Origin: an uncultured Eubacteriales bacterium
GTDB lineage: Bacteria > Bacillota > Clostridia > Christensenellales > CAG-917
Assembly (NCBI GenBank): GCA_900551145.1
Contig: URUQ01000029.1
Coordinates: 1 to 12,115, forward strand
Length of the DNA: 12,115 nt
Reading direction: 5' to 3'
The translations under genes and the position numbers were made by a program. The notes under the pieces were generated by a model. It saw only the letters and a list, made by a program, of their open reading frames with translations. It did no database searches and was not told the DNA's origin. Below are positions 1 through 6,171 of this stretch, one piece after another (within the stretch, counting starts at the first letter, position 1; each line of letters begins with the position of its first letter).

Positions 1-10
1 GAGACCTTAC

Positions 11-116
11 GCACAAAAGCAATGCTCCGATTGCTTTTGTGCAGGACGTTTGCGCCTAAATATGTGTCAAGTTATCTTGAAAAGATAAGTGACACGTGTT
101 TAGCATTCGGCGCAAA
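11..116 (+). other. Two strong hairpins, candidate structured RNA
   Basis: The gene-free left edge (1-139) contains two inverted repeats. The first pairs 11-23 with 30-42, a perfect 13-bp stem with a 6-nt loop. The second is a long arm: 49-56 pairs with 109-116 (8 bp), 57-63 with 96-102, 64-69 with 90-95 (GTGTCA/TGACAC) and 72-78 with 82-88 (TTATCTT/AAGATAA), closing on a GAA loop. A 6-nt bulge lies at 103-108 and an AG/G internal loop at 70-71/89. In a plus-strand RNA, positions 61·98 and 63·96 are G·U wobbles; on the other strand they would be A·C mismatches, so the plus strand is the better RNA candidate. Neither stem is followed by a T-run, so they are not simple terminators. It could instead be a mobile palindromic element cut by the window edge. 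The function is unknown. Confidence 0.5.
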
Positions 117-139
117 TAAATTATTCGCCGTTTGGGGCG

Positions 140-823
140 TTATTCCAAAGGAGCTCCGCAGGAAGAACACACGGTATCCGTCGACTTATTCTTGCATCCG
201 CAGTACTTGCACTTGACGAAGGTAACCTTTACATTATCGGTGAAGGGCACGTTTTGCTTGGTTTGGGAAATCGTGTCTTGAAGAATTTTTGCAATTTGAG
301 ACGGATTTTCAAGGTCTTCGAGGACGGAGGCCTTGCCGGTGGCGGTGATATAAATATCGCCGACTTTAGCAAATCTATCGATGACGCCGTAGCGAAGATT
401 GACGGCAATGACGTCTTTGTATTCTATACTTTTGAAGTCCACTGCAATGGTGCCTTTGCGAATAATAATGCGTTTGTCGGTAAAGGCATAATCTGTGTTT
501 TTGTGGCGTTTGCTTGCGGTGACGCTTTTATAAATCCATATCCACACGGGCGCGAGGTGCAATGCGAAAAATATGCAAACAGGCGCAATCATATCAGTCG
601 GGAAACCGTCCGCATTGGTTGCGAGCATAACTATAAAAAACACGTCGAACGCAATCCACAAAAGAGCAATGGGGAGCATCTTGAAAACGTTGTTGAGGAC
701 GAACGCTTTCTTTTGCGGTTTGCCCTGCCACAAGATTTTTTCATCGGGCATAAGCGACTGTTCTATCGTCTGAACGCCACCCTTGTAGTCTTTGGGTTGA
801 AAGTACTTTTCGTTGAGTTCCAT
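140..823 (-). CDS. Membrane protein with bacterial PH domain and C-terminal zinc ribbon
   Basis: The product is 227 aa. Two hydrophobic segments (about 46-70 and 78-100) form a membrane hairpin. They are followed by a PH-like domain of the YdbS/bPH_2 type (about 105-190), with the typical YAFTDKRIIIRKG opening and a GDIYI strand. The C terminus is a zinc ribbon with cysteine pairs C205/C208 and C219/C222. In this family the PH domain is a small beta-barrel of mostly unknown ligand, so the molecular role is not established. The ATG at 823 is chosen because AGGTG lies just upstream; a GTG at 832 is in frame but falls inside that ribosome-binding site. The gene has its own promoter and is probably monocistronic. 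No recognisable terminator follows it in the 139 nt to the edge, only the hairpins described there. Confidence 0.8.
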   Translation of the reverse strand: MELNEKYFQPKDYKGGVQTIEQSLMPDEKILWQGKPQKKAFVLNNVFKMLPIALLWIAFDVFFIVMLATNADGFPTDMIAPVCIFFALHLAPVWIWIYKSVTASKRHKNTDYAFTDKRIIIRKGTIAVDFKSIEYKDVIAVNLRYGVIDRFAKVGDIYITATGKASVLEDLENPSQIAKILQDTISQTKQNVPFTDNVKVTFVKCKYCGCKNKSTDTVCSSCGAPLE

Positions 824-840
824 AATAATCACCTATCGTT

Positions 841-869
841 ATTATACCAAACGTTTTTCGGTTTTTCAA
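841..869 (-). promoter_or_regulatory. Sigma-A type promoter of the PH/zinc-ribbon gene
   Basis: On the minus strand there is a -35 box TTGAAA (864-869), a 17-bp spacer and a perfect -10 box TATAAT (841-846). The expected transcription start near 834 lies at the edge of the AGGTG ribosome-binding site, so the leader would be only about 11 nt long. Confidence 0.75.
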
Positions 870-888
870 CACAATTCGCTCAAACGGC

Positions 889-918
889 AAAAATCGTCCG
901 TGCTTATGACGGACGATT
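889..918 (-). terminator. Intrinsic terminator of the ferritin-like gene
   Basis: A perfect 9-bp stem pairs 892-900 with 910-918 (AATCGTCCG/CGGACGATT) around a 9-nt loop. Read on the minus strand it is followed by a run of five T (889-893). It sits about 60 nt after the stop of the ferritin-like gene and just before the promoter of the next gene, insulating the two. Confidence 0.75.
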
Positions 919-979
919 CGTATAATGACAATTCAAAGTGTTTATCGTGCTGTTTTGATTGTATAATCTCTTTGTTTCG

Positions 980-2239
980 TTATTTGTTGCAACTTTTTTC
1001 ACGCCCGAGACTTACGTTGTCCACGTTTCTTTTTCGCAACGACGGGATAGGATTCGGCGCGTTTTCGTATCTGTAATCCTCTCCGTATTTGTCGATGTGC
1101 GCCTCTATAACGCTGTGGCTCGGCACCATTTTTCGATTGGAGTTGACGATTTCTTGATACTTGAAAAAGTCGGCGTCGCAAGGCAAATCGTTGACGTTGA
1201 CGTAGCCCTCTCTCAAGGCGGTATTTTCCACCGTGTCCGCAATCACTTTCCGAACGTAATCTTTGGTGGACTTAAACGCCAACGGCTCGGGAAATTCTCC
1301 GCACGGAATAACTTGTTGCCATTCTTTTTTGCCGTACTTTTTCAGGCACTCCGCCGCAATATGCAGATGCGTGATTTCTTGTCGCAAGCACTGTTCCCAT
1401 ATCTTTTTTACGTTCTTATCCGTCTCGTCTTTCCAGCACGAATAATAGACGTAACACTCGGTGTATTCGTGATTGAGCCAACACTCGAGCCAACCTTCCT
1501 TTACGTCGATAAGCGAGCCGTATTGCGAGACGTGTTGCTCCTCCACCATTGCGATTTCCTGATACAGTCTACGCCCCAAATCACTCGTGTAAAAACTGCA
1601 TTGATTCATATAATAGTTCATCGTTTGCTGTTCCGCCGCGGTAATTATTGCCACGTCGAGTTTTGTTATCGGACTTGCTTTTTTGTTGTTTATCGGCTTT
1701 TTTGCCTCGTCGTACGGGTGTCTGTGATGCGTTATCGTAGGTCTCGCAGGCATAATCTCCGTAAGGTCTCCGACGAGGTTCTCCGCATGCGTGCCGTGTT
1801 CCATATCCAACAAATCGGCGTATCTGTACAAGTGGTCAAAGTCCTCCAACAGCGCAAAATCGAGTGCGTCTTTGACGTGCTTATCGGGTTCGCGCATTGC
1901 AAGCATCGCGGTAAGTTCCACGGCAAGTTGCTCGTAGCCTATCGTCGTTTCAAGCACGGTTTCGTCCTTTGGCTTGAGGCACGCGCCTATTTTCTGTTGC
2001 GCCTGCTCGTTTTTTCTTACGAGAGCAAGTTGTCTGCGCAAATCGTTGTCGGGGCAATGACGGAAAAACTGATGCGAGAACCACACCGCTTCGTATTCCG
2101 CCCCGTTTGTGAGTATGCAACGCAACTTGGTAAACGGATGCACGTCGTGCTTGGAATAACTCTGCGGATACATATTTTTCCAGTCTATAAACAGTTTGTC
2201 GATATTTTCGGGTTTTTGTTCAAACGGATTGAAAGCCAT
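980..2239 (-). CDS. Ferritin-like superfamily protein, probable di-iron site
   Basis: The product is 419 aa, largely helical, with no signal peptide or membrane segment, so probably cytoplasmic. The second half shows the ligand pattern of di-iron four-helix bundles: E203 (AAEQQT), E233-x-x-H236 (VEEQH), E258 or E261 (HEYTECY) and E288-x-x-H291 (EITH). Ferritin-like proteins with this pattern bind two irons and act in oxidation, peroxide removal or iron handling; which applies here cannot be read from sequence. The first half also has acidic/His helices (E78, E103, D133-x-x-H136), suggesting a degenerate second bundle. At 419 aa it is much longer than rubrerythrin or ferritin. The ATG at 2239 follows AGGAGA (2245-2250) at good spacing. 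The gene is divergent from the first DUF2804 gene and ends at its own terminator. I do not recognise a named family. Confidence 0.6.
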   Translation of the reverse strand: MAFNPFEQKPENIDKLFIDWKNMYPQSYSKHDVHPFTKLRCILTNGAEYEAVWFSHQFFRHCPDNDLRRQLALVRKNEQAQQKIGACLKPKDETVLETTIGYEQLAVELTAMLAMREPDKHVKDALDFALLEDFDHLYRYADLLDMEHGTHAENLVGDLTEIMPARPTITHHRHPYDEAKKPINNKKASPITKLDVAIITAAEQQTMNYYMNQCSFYTSDLGRRLYQEIAMVEEQHVSQYGSLIDVKEGWLECWLNHEYTECYVYYSCWKDETDKNVKKIWEQCLRQEITHLHIAAECLKKYGKKEWQQVIPCGEFPEPLAFKSTKDYVRKVIADTVENTALREGYVNVNDLPCDADFFKYQEIVNSNRKMVPSHSVIEAHIDKYGEDYRYENAPNPIPSLRKRNVDNVSLGREKSCNK

Positions 2240-2352
2240 ATAAATCTCCTTTTGCTTTTTCTCGGCAATTATTTCCAGCTTGCGGCGTTTCTAAACTCGA
2301 TTTCTCACTATAAAGCGTCAAAACATATGACGTAATTGAAAAAATATCTTAC

Positions 2353-2398
2353 ATTTGTGCAAAAATTTTTCGCACACGTATTGCCAATGCGCACAAAT
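2353..2398. promoter_or_regulatory. Cluster of GCACA half-sites in a divergent intergenic region
   Basis: The 199-bp gap between the ferritin-like gene and the first DUF2804 gene contains an inverted pair ATTTGTGC (2353-2360) and GCACAAAT (2391-2398), perfect over 8 bp. Between them is another GCACA (2372-2376). The first two half-sites form a near-palindrome around A5T5 (2361-2370) with one extra C. This looks like an operator for a dimeric repressor but no regulator is identified. On the minus side a weak TTACGT/TATAGT promoter is possible for the ferritin-like gene about 70 nt before its start. Confidence 0.35.
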
Positions 2399-2414
2399 TA
2401 TGATAATATTTGCT

Positions 2415-2420
2415 TATAAT
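2415..2420 (+). promoter_or_regulatory. -10 box of the first DUF2804 gene
   Basis: A perfect TATAAT lies 18 bases before the ATG, but at 16-18 bp upstream there is only a poor -35 (CACAAA, 2392-2397), inside a GCACA half-site. This would suit an activator-dependent or regulated promoter. An alternative is TTGCCA (2381-2386) with GATAAT (2402-2407) at a short 15-bp spacing. The choice is open. Confidence 0.4.
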
Positions 2421-2438
2421 ACTAAGGGAGAAAGAAAT

Positions 2439-3524
2439 ATGAACAATTTACCCGATTACATAAGCGAGACACGTTTGCCCGCCCCGACGCCAAAATCTAT
2501 CGTCGAAGACGGCAAAGTGCATTTCGGCACGTTTGACGCTCCGTTTGAAAACCTCAATCTTCTCGATTGCGTAAAACCTTGCGGAAAACATATGCCCGAC
2601 TTTTTGAAACCCGCTCGTCTCGTCGAATGGGAAGCGTTTGAAGTGCATCTCGACGAGGGCGCACTTATCAGCGCGGTTTACAGCACGGGTCCGATGAGTT
2701 TTTCCATCTTCGTGTGGTACGACAAAAAGGAAGACAAAATCTACAGCTGGCGCAACCTCGTTCCCAAGAAAAAAGCGCACGTCGCAACGCAACTCGTGAG
2801 CGACTACTGCTATTGCAAGACCAAAAACAGCGAATACAAGATTGAAAACGATTTCTTGAACGGAAAAGCGCACGCCAAAGGATTTACCAAAGGCAAAAAC
2901 GGTCAATTTACGATAGATATAAACTTCGAGCGCATTTCTCCGCTTGCAAACGGCGTTATGCCCCTCGGCAAGGACAAAGAAGGCAACTTCATCAACGCTT
3001 TGTACAGCGAAAAGGACTTTTTCAAAGCAACGGGCACAATCACCGTCAACGGCAAAGTTTACACCACCAACGAGCGTTCCGTGGGTATCATCGACGACCA
3101 CAAGGGCTTCTATCCCTTCAACGCGCACTACGATTGGCTCACCACGATGGGACAAATCGACGACAACGGCACCAAGAGATACTTTGCTTTCAACCTCACG
3201 CGCAATCAATCCGTTGACCAAAGTCAATACAACGAGAACGTGATTTGGGTTGACGACAAGTCATTCCCGATGCCTCCCGTCGTTTTCACGCACGAAGACG
3301 GCAAGAAAAAAGCCAAAGTTTGGTATATCAAAGACGAACAAGGTCAAGGTGTCGTAGATATCAAGTTCGAGATAAGCAACGTGTTCTATATGCCCATTCC
3401 GCTTATGTGCTACTACGCACTTCCCTACGGCAAAATCAGCGGATACGTCACCGACACCGACGGCAAAAAATACGTCGTTGACGGTATGATAGGCATCGGC
3501 GAAGATAAAACTACCCATATGTGA
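2439..3524 (+). CDS. DUF2804 family protein (diverged copy)
   Basis: The product is 361 aa, without signal peptide or membrane segment. It has the beta-rich, aromatic-rich character of DUF2804 proteins, thought to share an AttH/lipocalin-like fold related to carotenoid hydratase CrtC; no enzymatic activity is firmly known. The recognisable block is at 216-238: IIDDHKGFYPF, then HYDW. It aligns position by position with DWGRGVWTYDNTWYW of the second copy at 6172-7209, and both continue with an F/W-N-L/I strand and a later E-N/D-x-x-x-x-D/N strand. The usual N-terminal EITxPxxLL and PGxA blocks are not evident, so this copy is diverged. The ATG at 2439 follows AAGGGAG (2424-2430); an upstream in-frame ATG at 2355 would run back through the promoter and is rejected. 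It is transcribed alone and ends at a strong terminator. Confidence 0.7.
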   Translation: MNNLPDYISETRLPAPTPKSIVEDGKVHFGTFDAPFENLNLLDCVKPCGKHMPDFLKPARLVEWEAFEVHLDEGALISAVYSTGPMSFSIFVWYDKKEDKIYSWRNLVPKKKAHVATQLVSDYCYCKTKNSEYKIENDFLNGKAHAKGFTKGKNGQFTIDINFERISPLANGVMPLGKDKEGNFINALYSEKDFFKATGTITVNGKVYTTNERSVGIIDDHKGFYPFNAHYDWLTTMGQIDDNGTKRYFAFNLTRNQSVDQSQYNENVIWVDDKSFPMPPVVFTHEDGKKKAKVWYIKDEQGQGVVDIKFEISNVFYMPIPLMCYYALPYGKISGYVTDTDGKKYVVDGMIGIGEDKTTHM

Positions 3525-3544
3525 AAACCAAGCACGATTTTTTA

Positions 3545-3575
3545 GAAGGCGCATCGTTTGATACGCCTTCTTTTT
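3545..3575 (+). terminator. Intrinsic terminator of the first DUF2804 gene
   Basis: The stem pairs 3545-3555 with 3560-3570 (11 bp with a single C/A mismatch at 3552/3563) around the tetraloop GTTT. It is followed directly by TTTTT (3571-3575) on the plus strand and starts 20 nt after the stop codon. Confidence 0.9.
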
Positions 3576-3606
3576 ATCGTCTTGATTTTCACATTACTAC
3601 CGCGCA

Positions 3607-3679
3607 GACAATCTTTGCTATCAGTATAAGACGGACAAAACCTCACACCACAATTTCACAAGATTGTCCGTTTGGTGTG
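3607..3679. repeat. Overlapping inverted repeats with mutually exclusive pairings
   Basis: Three pairings overlap: GACAATCTT (3607-3615) with AAGATTGTC (3660-3668), ACGGACAA (3631-3638) with TTGTCCGT (3664-3671), and CACACCA (3644-3650) with TGGTGTG (3673-3679). The first two compete for the same arm. The last two interleave in pseudoknot order. The set lies in the gene-free stretch 3571-3790, downstream of the convergent ends of the DUF2804 and lipoprotein genes. No good T-run follows on the minus strand, so it is only a weak terminator candidate for the lipoprotein gene. Confidence 0.45.
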
Positions 3680-3760
3680 TGCGGCTACGCCTAGATTGCC
3701 ACGTCACTACGTTCCTCGCAATGACATAAGGAATATTCCATTAGCGCACGCAGTGCGCAT
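3680..3760. repeat. Palindrome-rich dispersed repeat element (MITE/REP-like)
   Basis: Several palindromes follow each other: ATTGC (3695-3699) pairs with GCAAT (3718-3722) enclosing ACGT/ACGT (3701-3704, 3709-3712), then GGAATATTCC (3730-3739), then GCGCAC/GTGCGC (3744-3749, 3753-3758). Read on the minus strand the core is GTCATTGCGAGGAACG, followed by TAGTGACGTGGCAAT. From memory this is a recurrent dispersed motif in many bacterial genomes, usually intergenic and without its own gene. No copy number can be given from one window. The rest of 3571-3790 holds only the inverted repeats listed separately. Confidence 0.6.
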
Positions 3761-3790
3761 AACGGCTCTCGTAGACAAGTTGCGCAAATA

Positions 3791-5299
3791 TCAAAGATAT
3801 TGCTCCAAAAGGTCCATTACGTACGCGCCGAGGAGATCCCAGCTGACGCCGACAATTCCGTGATTTTGAGAGTCGAGCTCGACGAGTCTGTCTCCGAGGG
3901 ACTCGATAAACTCTGCCGTTGCGGTGTTTCCGCCGATGGAACTATAATACGGAACGGTGCCGTCACCGCACTTAACCGCCGAGCCGTAGCCATCGCTTAA
4001 AAGTCGATAATCGTATTGCACGCAACCGTAGTCGTCGTAAAGAACGTTGCCGTCGGCGTCTTTCTTGGTGGTGAGGCTCATACCCGTGATGGTGTTTGCC
4101 ATACCCGTGCCGAGGAAGTAATAGGAATTGATTTGTTCGGAAGCAATCTTGCCGTCTATGAACATATTGTCAAAATAACTTGCAAGGTTTGCCGCAAAGT
4201 CCTTGACGCGATATCCGTCGCTGTCTTTGGCTTGTCCCTCTTGCGCCAAAACTCTGTTGTAAAGCACGCCGTCGTAGTCTTCGCTCTCTTGCACCGCTTG
4301 CGACTTGGGCGTGAGATATTTTGCCCAACGCATAGAAGCGTAAAGATCGTAAAGCTCGTCCTTGCTCGTGATTGCCTTGCCGTCAACGGTGATTGCGGGG
4401 TTTTGCTCGTCGTATTGAGCGGACGACACCAATTGCCAAGACGGAACGAGAGACATAAGACCTTGGTTGTTGCGGAAGAAGTCTCCGAGTTGACCGCCGA
4501 GCGTGTTTTGCACCACATTCTTGATCATATTGAGCATATTATCTTGCAAATTCATACCCGCAAGAAACTTGTCCACGTAAGTATCGGGACACGCAAGTGC
4601 GGCAAGTGCGTCGAAAGAACCGAGCGTTGCGGGCGCAAATCCCATATAAAGTTTGACTTTGTCGCGGTTTTCTCGGCTTCTTACGAGATAATTGTTGACG
4701 ACGGGTGCGCCCATACTGTGCGACATAAAGACGACTTCTTTATACCCTTTGCGATTGATATAATTTTCAAGCTCTTCCGCGCTCTTTGCGGGAGAGATAC
4801 GCCAGTCTTGATTGTATACGAACACGTCGTAATCGTTTCCGTACTTTTGGGAGATATTATCGACGAAATTGCGGTATATTCCAAACACACCATAGCCGAT
4901 GTCCATATAATTTTTCAAATCGTTGGCAGGAACGACATTTGAATTGTAACCGTTGCCGTCGTTGTCGAGAGTCAAGTCCCAAAGCAAAGTCCCCTCCTCG
5001 TACGAGAGTGCGCTATCTACCAAATCGAGAATGTCGGGAAGTTCGTCTCCAAAGGTGTCCATCAACTCATCCATAGGAATCTCACCCGCCATAACCTTGG
5101 CGGCGTCCACTTCCGTCTTGAACGGTTCCCACTTCGCTTCACCCGTTTGCTTGTCGTAAAGTCCGCCCGCAAACAATGCCGTAACGTAAATGATTGCCCT
5201 GTCTTTGCCCTTGTCCTTATCGCACGCCGAAAGCGCAAAACACGATATTGCCAAAAGACAAAGCGCGAGCAATACTATAATTATCTTTTTGTTTTTCAC
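3791..5299 (-). CDS. Secreted lipoprotein with LCAT-like alpha/beta-hydrolase domain
   Basis: The product is 502 aa. Residues 1-26 form a lipoprotein signal peptide (KNKK, a hydrophobic core, lipobox LSAC with acylated C26), so the protein is anchored outside the membrane. The rest is an alpha/beta hydrolase related to the lecithin:cholesterol acyltransferase/phospholipase group: strand IIYVTALFAGG near 36-46, nucleophile motif SHSMG (193-197, Ser195), acid GDGTVP (D446) and NHG (H480). The triad is complete, so it is probably an active lipase or acyltransferase on lipid esters; the substrate is unknown. The start is GTG at 5299 behind GGGGGA. An in-frame ATG at 5344 would place the N terminus inside the upstream gene's terminator hairpin and add 15 residues before the signal peptide, so it is rejected. 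No convincing promoter fits between that terminator and the ribosome-binding site. Confidence 0.82.
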   Translation of the reverse strand: MKNKKIIIVLLALCLLAISCFALSACDKDKGKDRAIIYVTALFAGGLYDKQTGEAKWEPFKTEVDAAKVMAGEIPMDELMDTFGDELPDILDLVDSALSYEEGTLLWDLTLDNDGNGYNSNVVPANDLKNYMDIGYGVFGIYRNFVDNISQKYGNDYDVFVYNQDWRISPAKSAEELENYINRKGYKEVVFMSHSMGAPVVNNYLVRSRENRDKVKLYMGFAPATLGSFDALAALACPDTYVDKFLAGMNLQDNMLNMIKNVVQNTLGGQLGDFFRNNQGLMSLVPSWQLVSSAQYDEQNPAITVDGKAITSKDELYDLYASMRWAKYLTPKSQAVQESEDYDGVLYNRVLAQEGQAKDSDGYRVKDFAANLASYFDNMFIDGKIASEQINSYYFLGTGMANTITGMSLTTKKDADGNVLYDDYGCVQYDYRLLSDGYGSAVKCGDGTVPYYSSIGGNTATAEFIESLGDRLVELDSQNHGIVGVSWDLLGAYVMDLLEQYL

Positions 5300-5323
5300 A
5301 ATATTCCCCCATATCTTATATTC

Positions 5324-5368
5324 AAAAAACAAGGGTTTATCCACTCTTATTGAGAAGATAAACCCTTG
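5324..5368 (-). terminator. Intrinsic terminator after the helical hypothetical gene
   Basis: A perfect 12-bp stem pairs CAAGGGTTTATC (5330-5341) with GATAAACCCTTG (5357-5368) over a 15-nt loop. On the minus strand it is followed by TTTTTT (5324-5329). It begins 15 nt after the stop codon at 5384 and ends 24 nt before the lipoprotein start, which argues against the longer N terminus for the lipoprotein. Confidence 0.9.
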
Positions 5369-5383
5369 ATTGTGTCAATTTAA

Positions 5384-6106
5384 TTACTTAGTCACCAAAT
5401 ACAATCTCAAAGTGTCGTTTACCTTTTCAATCTCTTTGGCACAAAGTTTTTGTGAGGAAAGCGTCTTTTTAAGGCCGAGCCAAATCGCCTTTATCATAAG
5501 CGAATCGCGCGTGTCGAGCGCGGCGGCAAAGCCTTCGAGCATAACCATAAAGTCTTGCCTTTCGCTCTCGTCTATTTGTGCCTCTTGCACCGCATTGTAT
5601 ATTGCAACGAGCAAATACTCCGTCTGTTGATGAAGTCCGCTGGACGCAAATTCCACCGTTCTTTCAACCGCTTTTGGCTCTTCCTCTATGCCGTCGATGA
5701 CGAGACTTACGAGTGCAAGTTTGAAAGGTTCGACGACCTTGGCGCAACACTGCTCGAAACTTGCTTGCTTGGTTTCCGTTGGGAAAAATCTGCTTGAAAA
5801 CGTCACGATATCCATACTGCCCGCGTCGAACTCGACGAGCATATTGGATACGAGCGCAACGATAGTCTTGGGATTTTTGGGCATACGGAAGACGTCGCTG
5901 TCTCCGAGCTTGGCAAACGCTTTGCGCTTTTCCGCGTCGTAGTCGAAACCTTGATTGCAATAGGATAAAACCGTGCGAAATTCCGGATAATACGCAAGGC
6001 ATTTGAGAAGCGGTTTGAGCTTTCTGTCAATAAAAATAAGGTTGGAACTTTGCAAATCTTCCACTGCGCAAACGAGCGCGTGTATGCCTTCACCGTTGTA
6101 TTCCAT
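5384..6106 (-). CDS. Conserved-looking helical protein of unknown function
   Basis: The product is 240 aa, predicted cytoplasmic, without signal peptide or membrane helix. I do not recognise a domain. The sequence looks all-helical, with repeated stretches that could pack as a helical bundle or repeat scaffold (about 5-50, 80-100, 115-145, 150-180, 182-215, 220-238). Cysteines C13, C36, C50, C120, C121 and C222 do not form a clear metal site. There is an aromatic patch RFFP at 106-109. The ATG at 6106 follows GAGG with 5-nt spacing; a GTG two codons earlier overlaps the ribosome-binding site. It lies 65 nt after the second DUF2804 gene with no promoter visible in between and ends at a strong terminator, so the two are probably co-transcribed and it may act with DUF2804. 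Confidence 0.6.
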   Translation of the reverse strand: MEYNGEGIHALVCAVEDLQSSNLIFIDRKLKPLLKCLAYYPEFRTVLSYCNQGFDYDAEKRKAFAKLGDSDVFRMPKNPKTIVALVSNMLVEFDAGSMDIVTFSSRFFPTETKQASFEQCCAKVVEPFKLALVSLVIDGIEEEPKAVERTVEFASSGLHQQTEYLLVAIYNAVQEAQIDESERQDFMVMLEGFAAALDTRDSLMIKAIWLGLKKTLSSQKLCAKEIEKVNDTLRLYLVTK

Positions 6107-6137
6107 ATTCACCTCATTCGTGATATCTTATTTGACT

Positions 6138-6164
6138 GCGAGCGCGATTATAAGTCGCGCTCGC
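6138..6164 (-). other. GC-rich hairpin between co-directional genes
   Basis: A perfect 10-bp stem pairs GCGAGCGCGA (6138-6147) with TCGCGCTCGC (6155-6164) over a 7-nt loop, 7 nt after the second DUF2804 stop codon. On the minus strand it is followed by AGTCAAATAAG, not a T-run. It is therefore more likely an mRNA-stabilising or partial-attenuation hairpin that sets the ratio of the two genes than a full terminator. Confidence 0.55.
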
Positions 6165-6171
6165 ATAGATT

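Noticed and set aside
11..42. Perfect stem as an intrinsic terminator
   Set aside because: No T-run follows on either strand.
22..216. Small plus-strand open frame at the left edge
   Set aside because: It runs through both hairpins and into the opposite gene, has no ribosome-binding site and no family resemblance.
959..2335. Long plus-strand open frame of 458 codons opposite the ferritin-like gene
   Set aside because: It is the complement of a gene with better start, ribosome-binding site and di-iron motifs; its translation is Val/Phe/Arg-rich without domains.
3571..3790. CRISPR array or tRNA in the gene-free stretch
   Set aside because: No regularly spaced direct repeats and no cloverleaf or T-loop sequence; only inverted repeats are present.
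4016..4942. Plus-strand open frame of 308 codons inside the lipoprotein gene
   Set aside because: Antisense shadow of a gene with a complete lipase triad and signal peptide; no ribosome-binding site or family resemblance.
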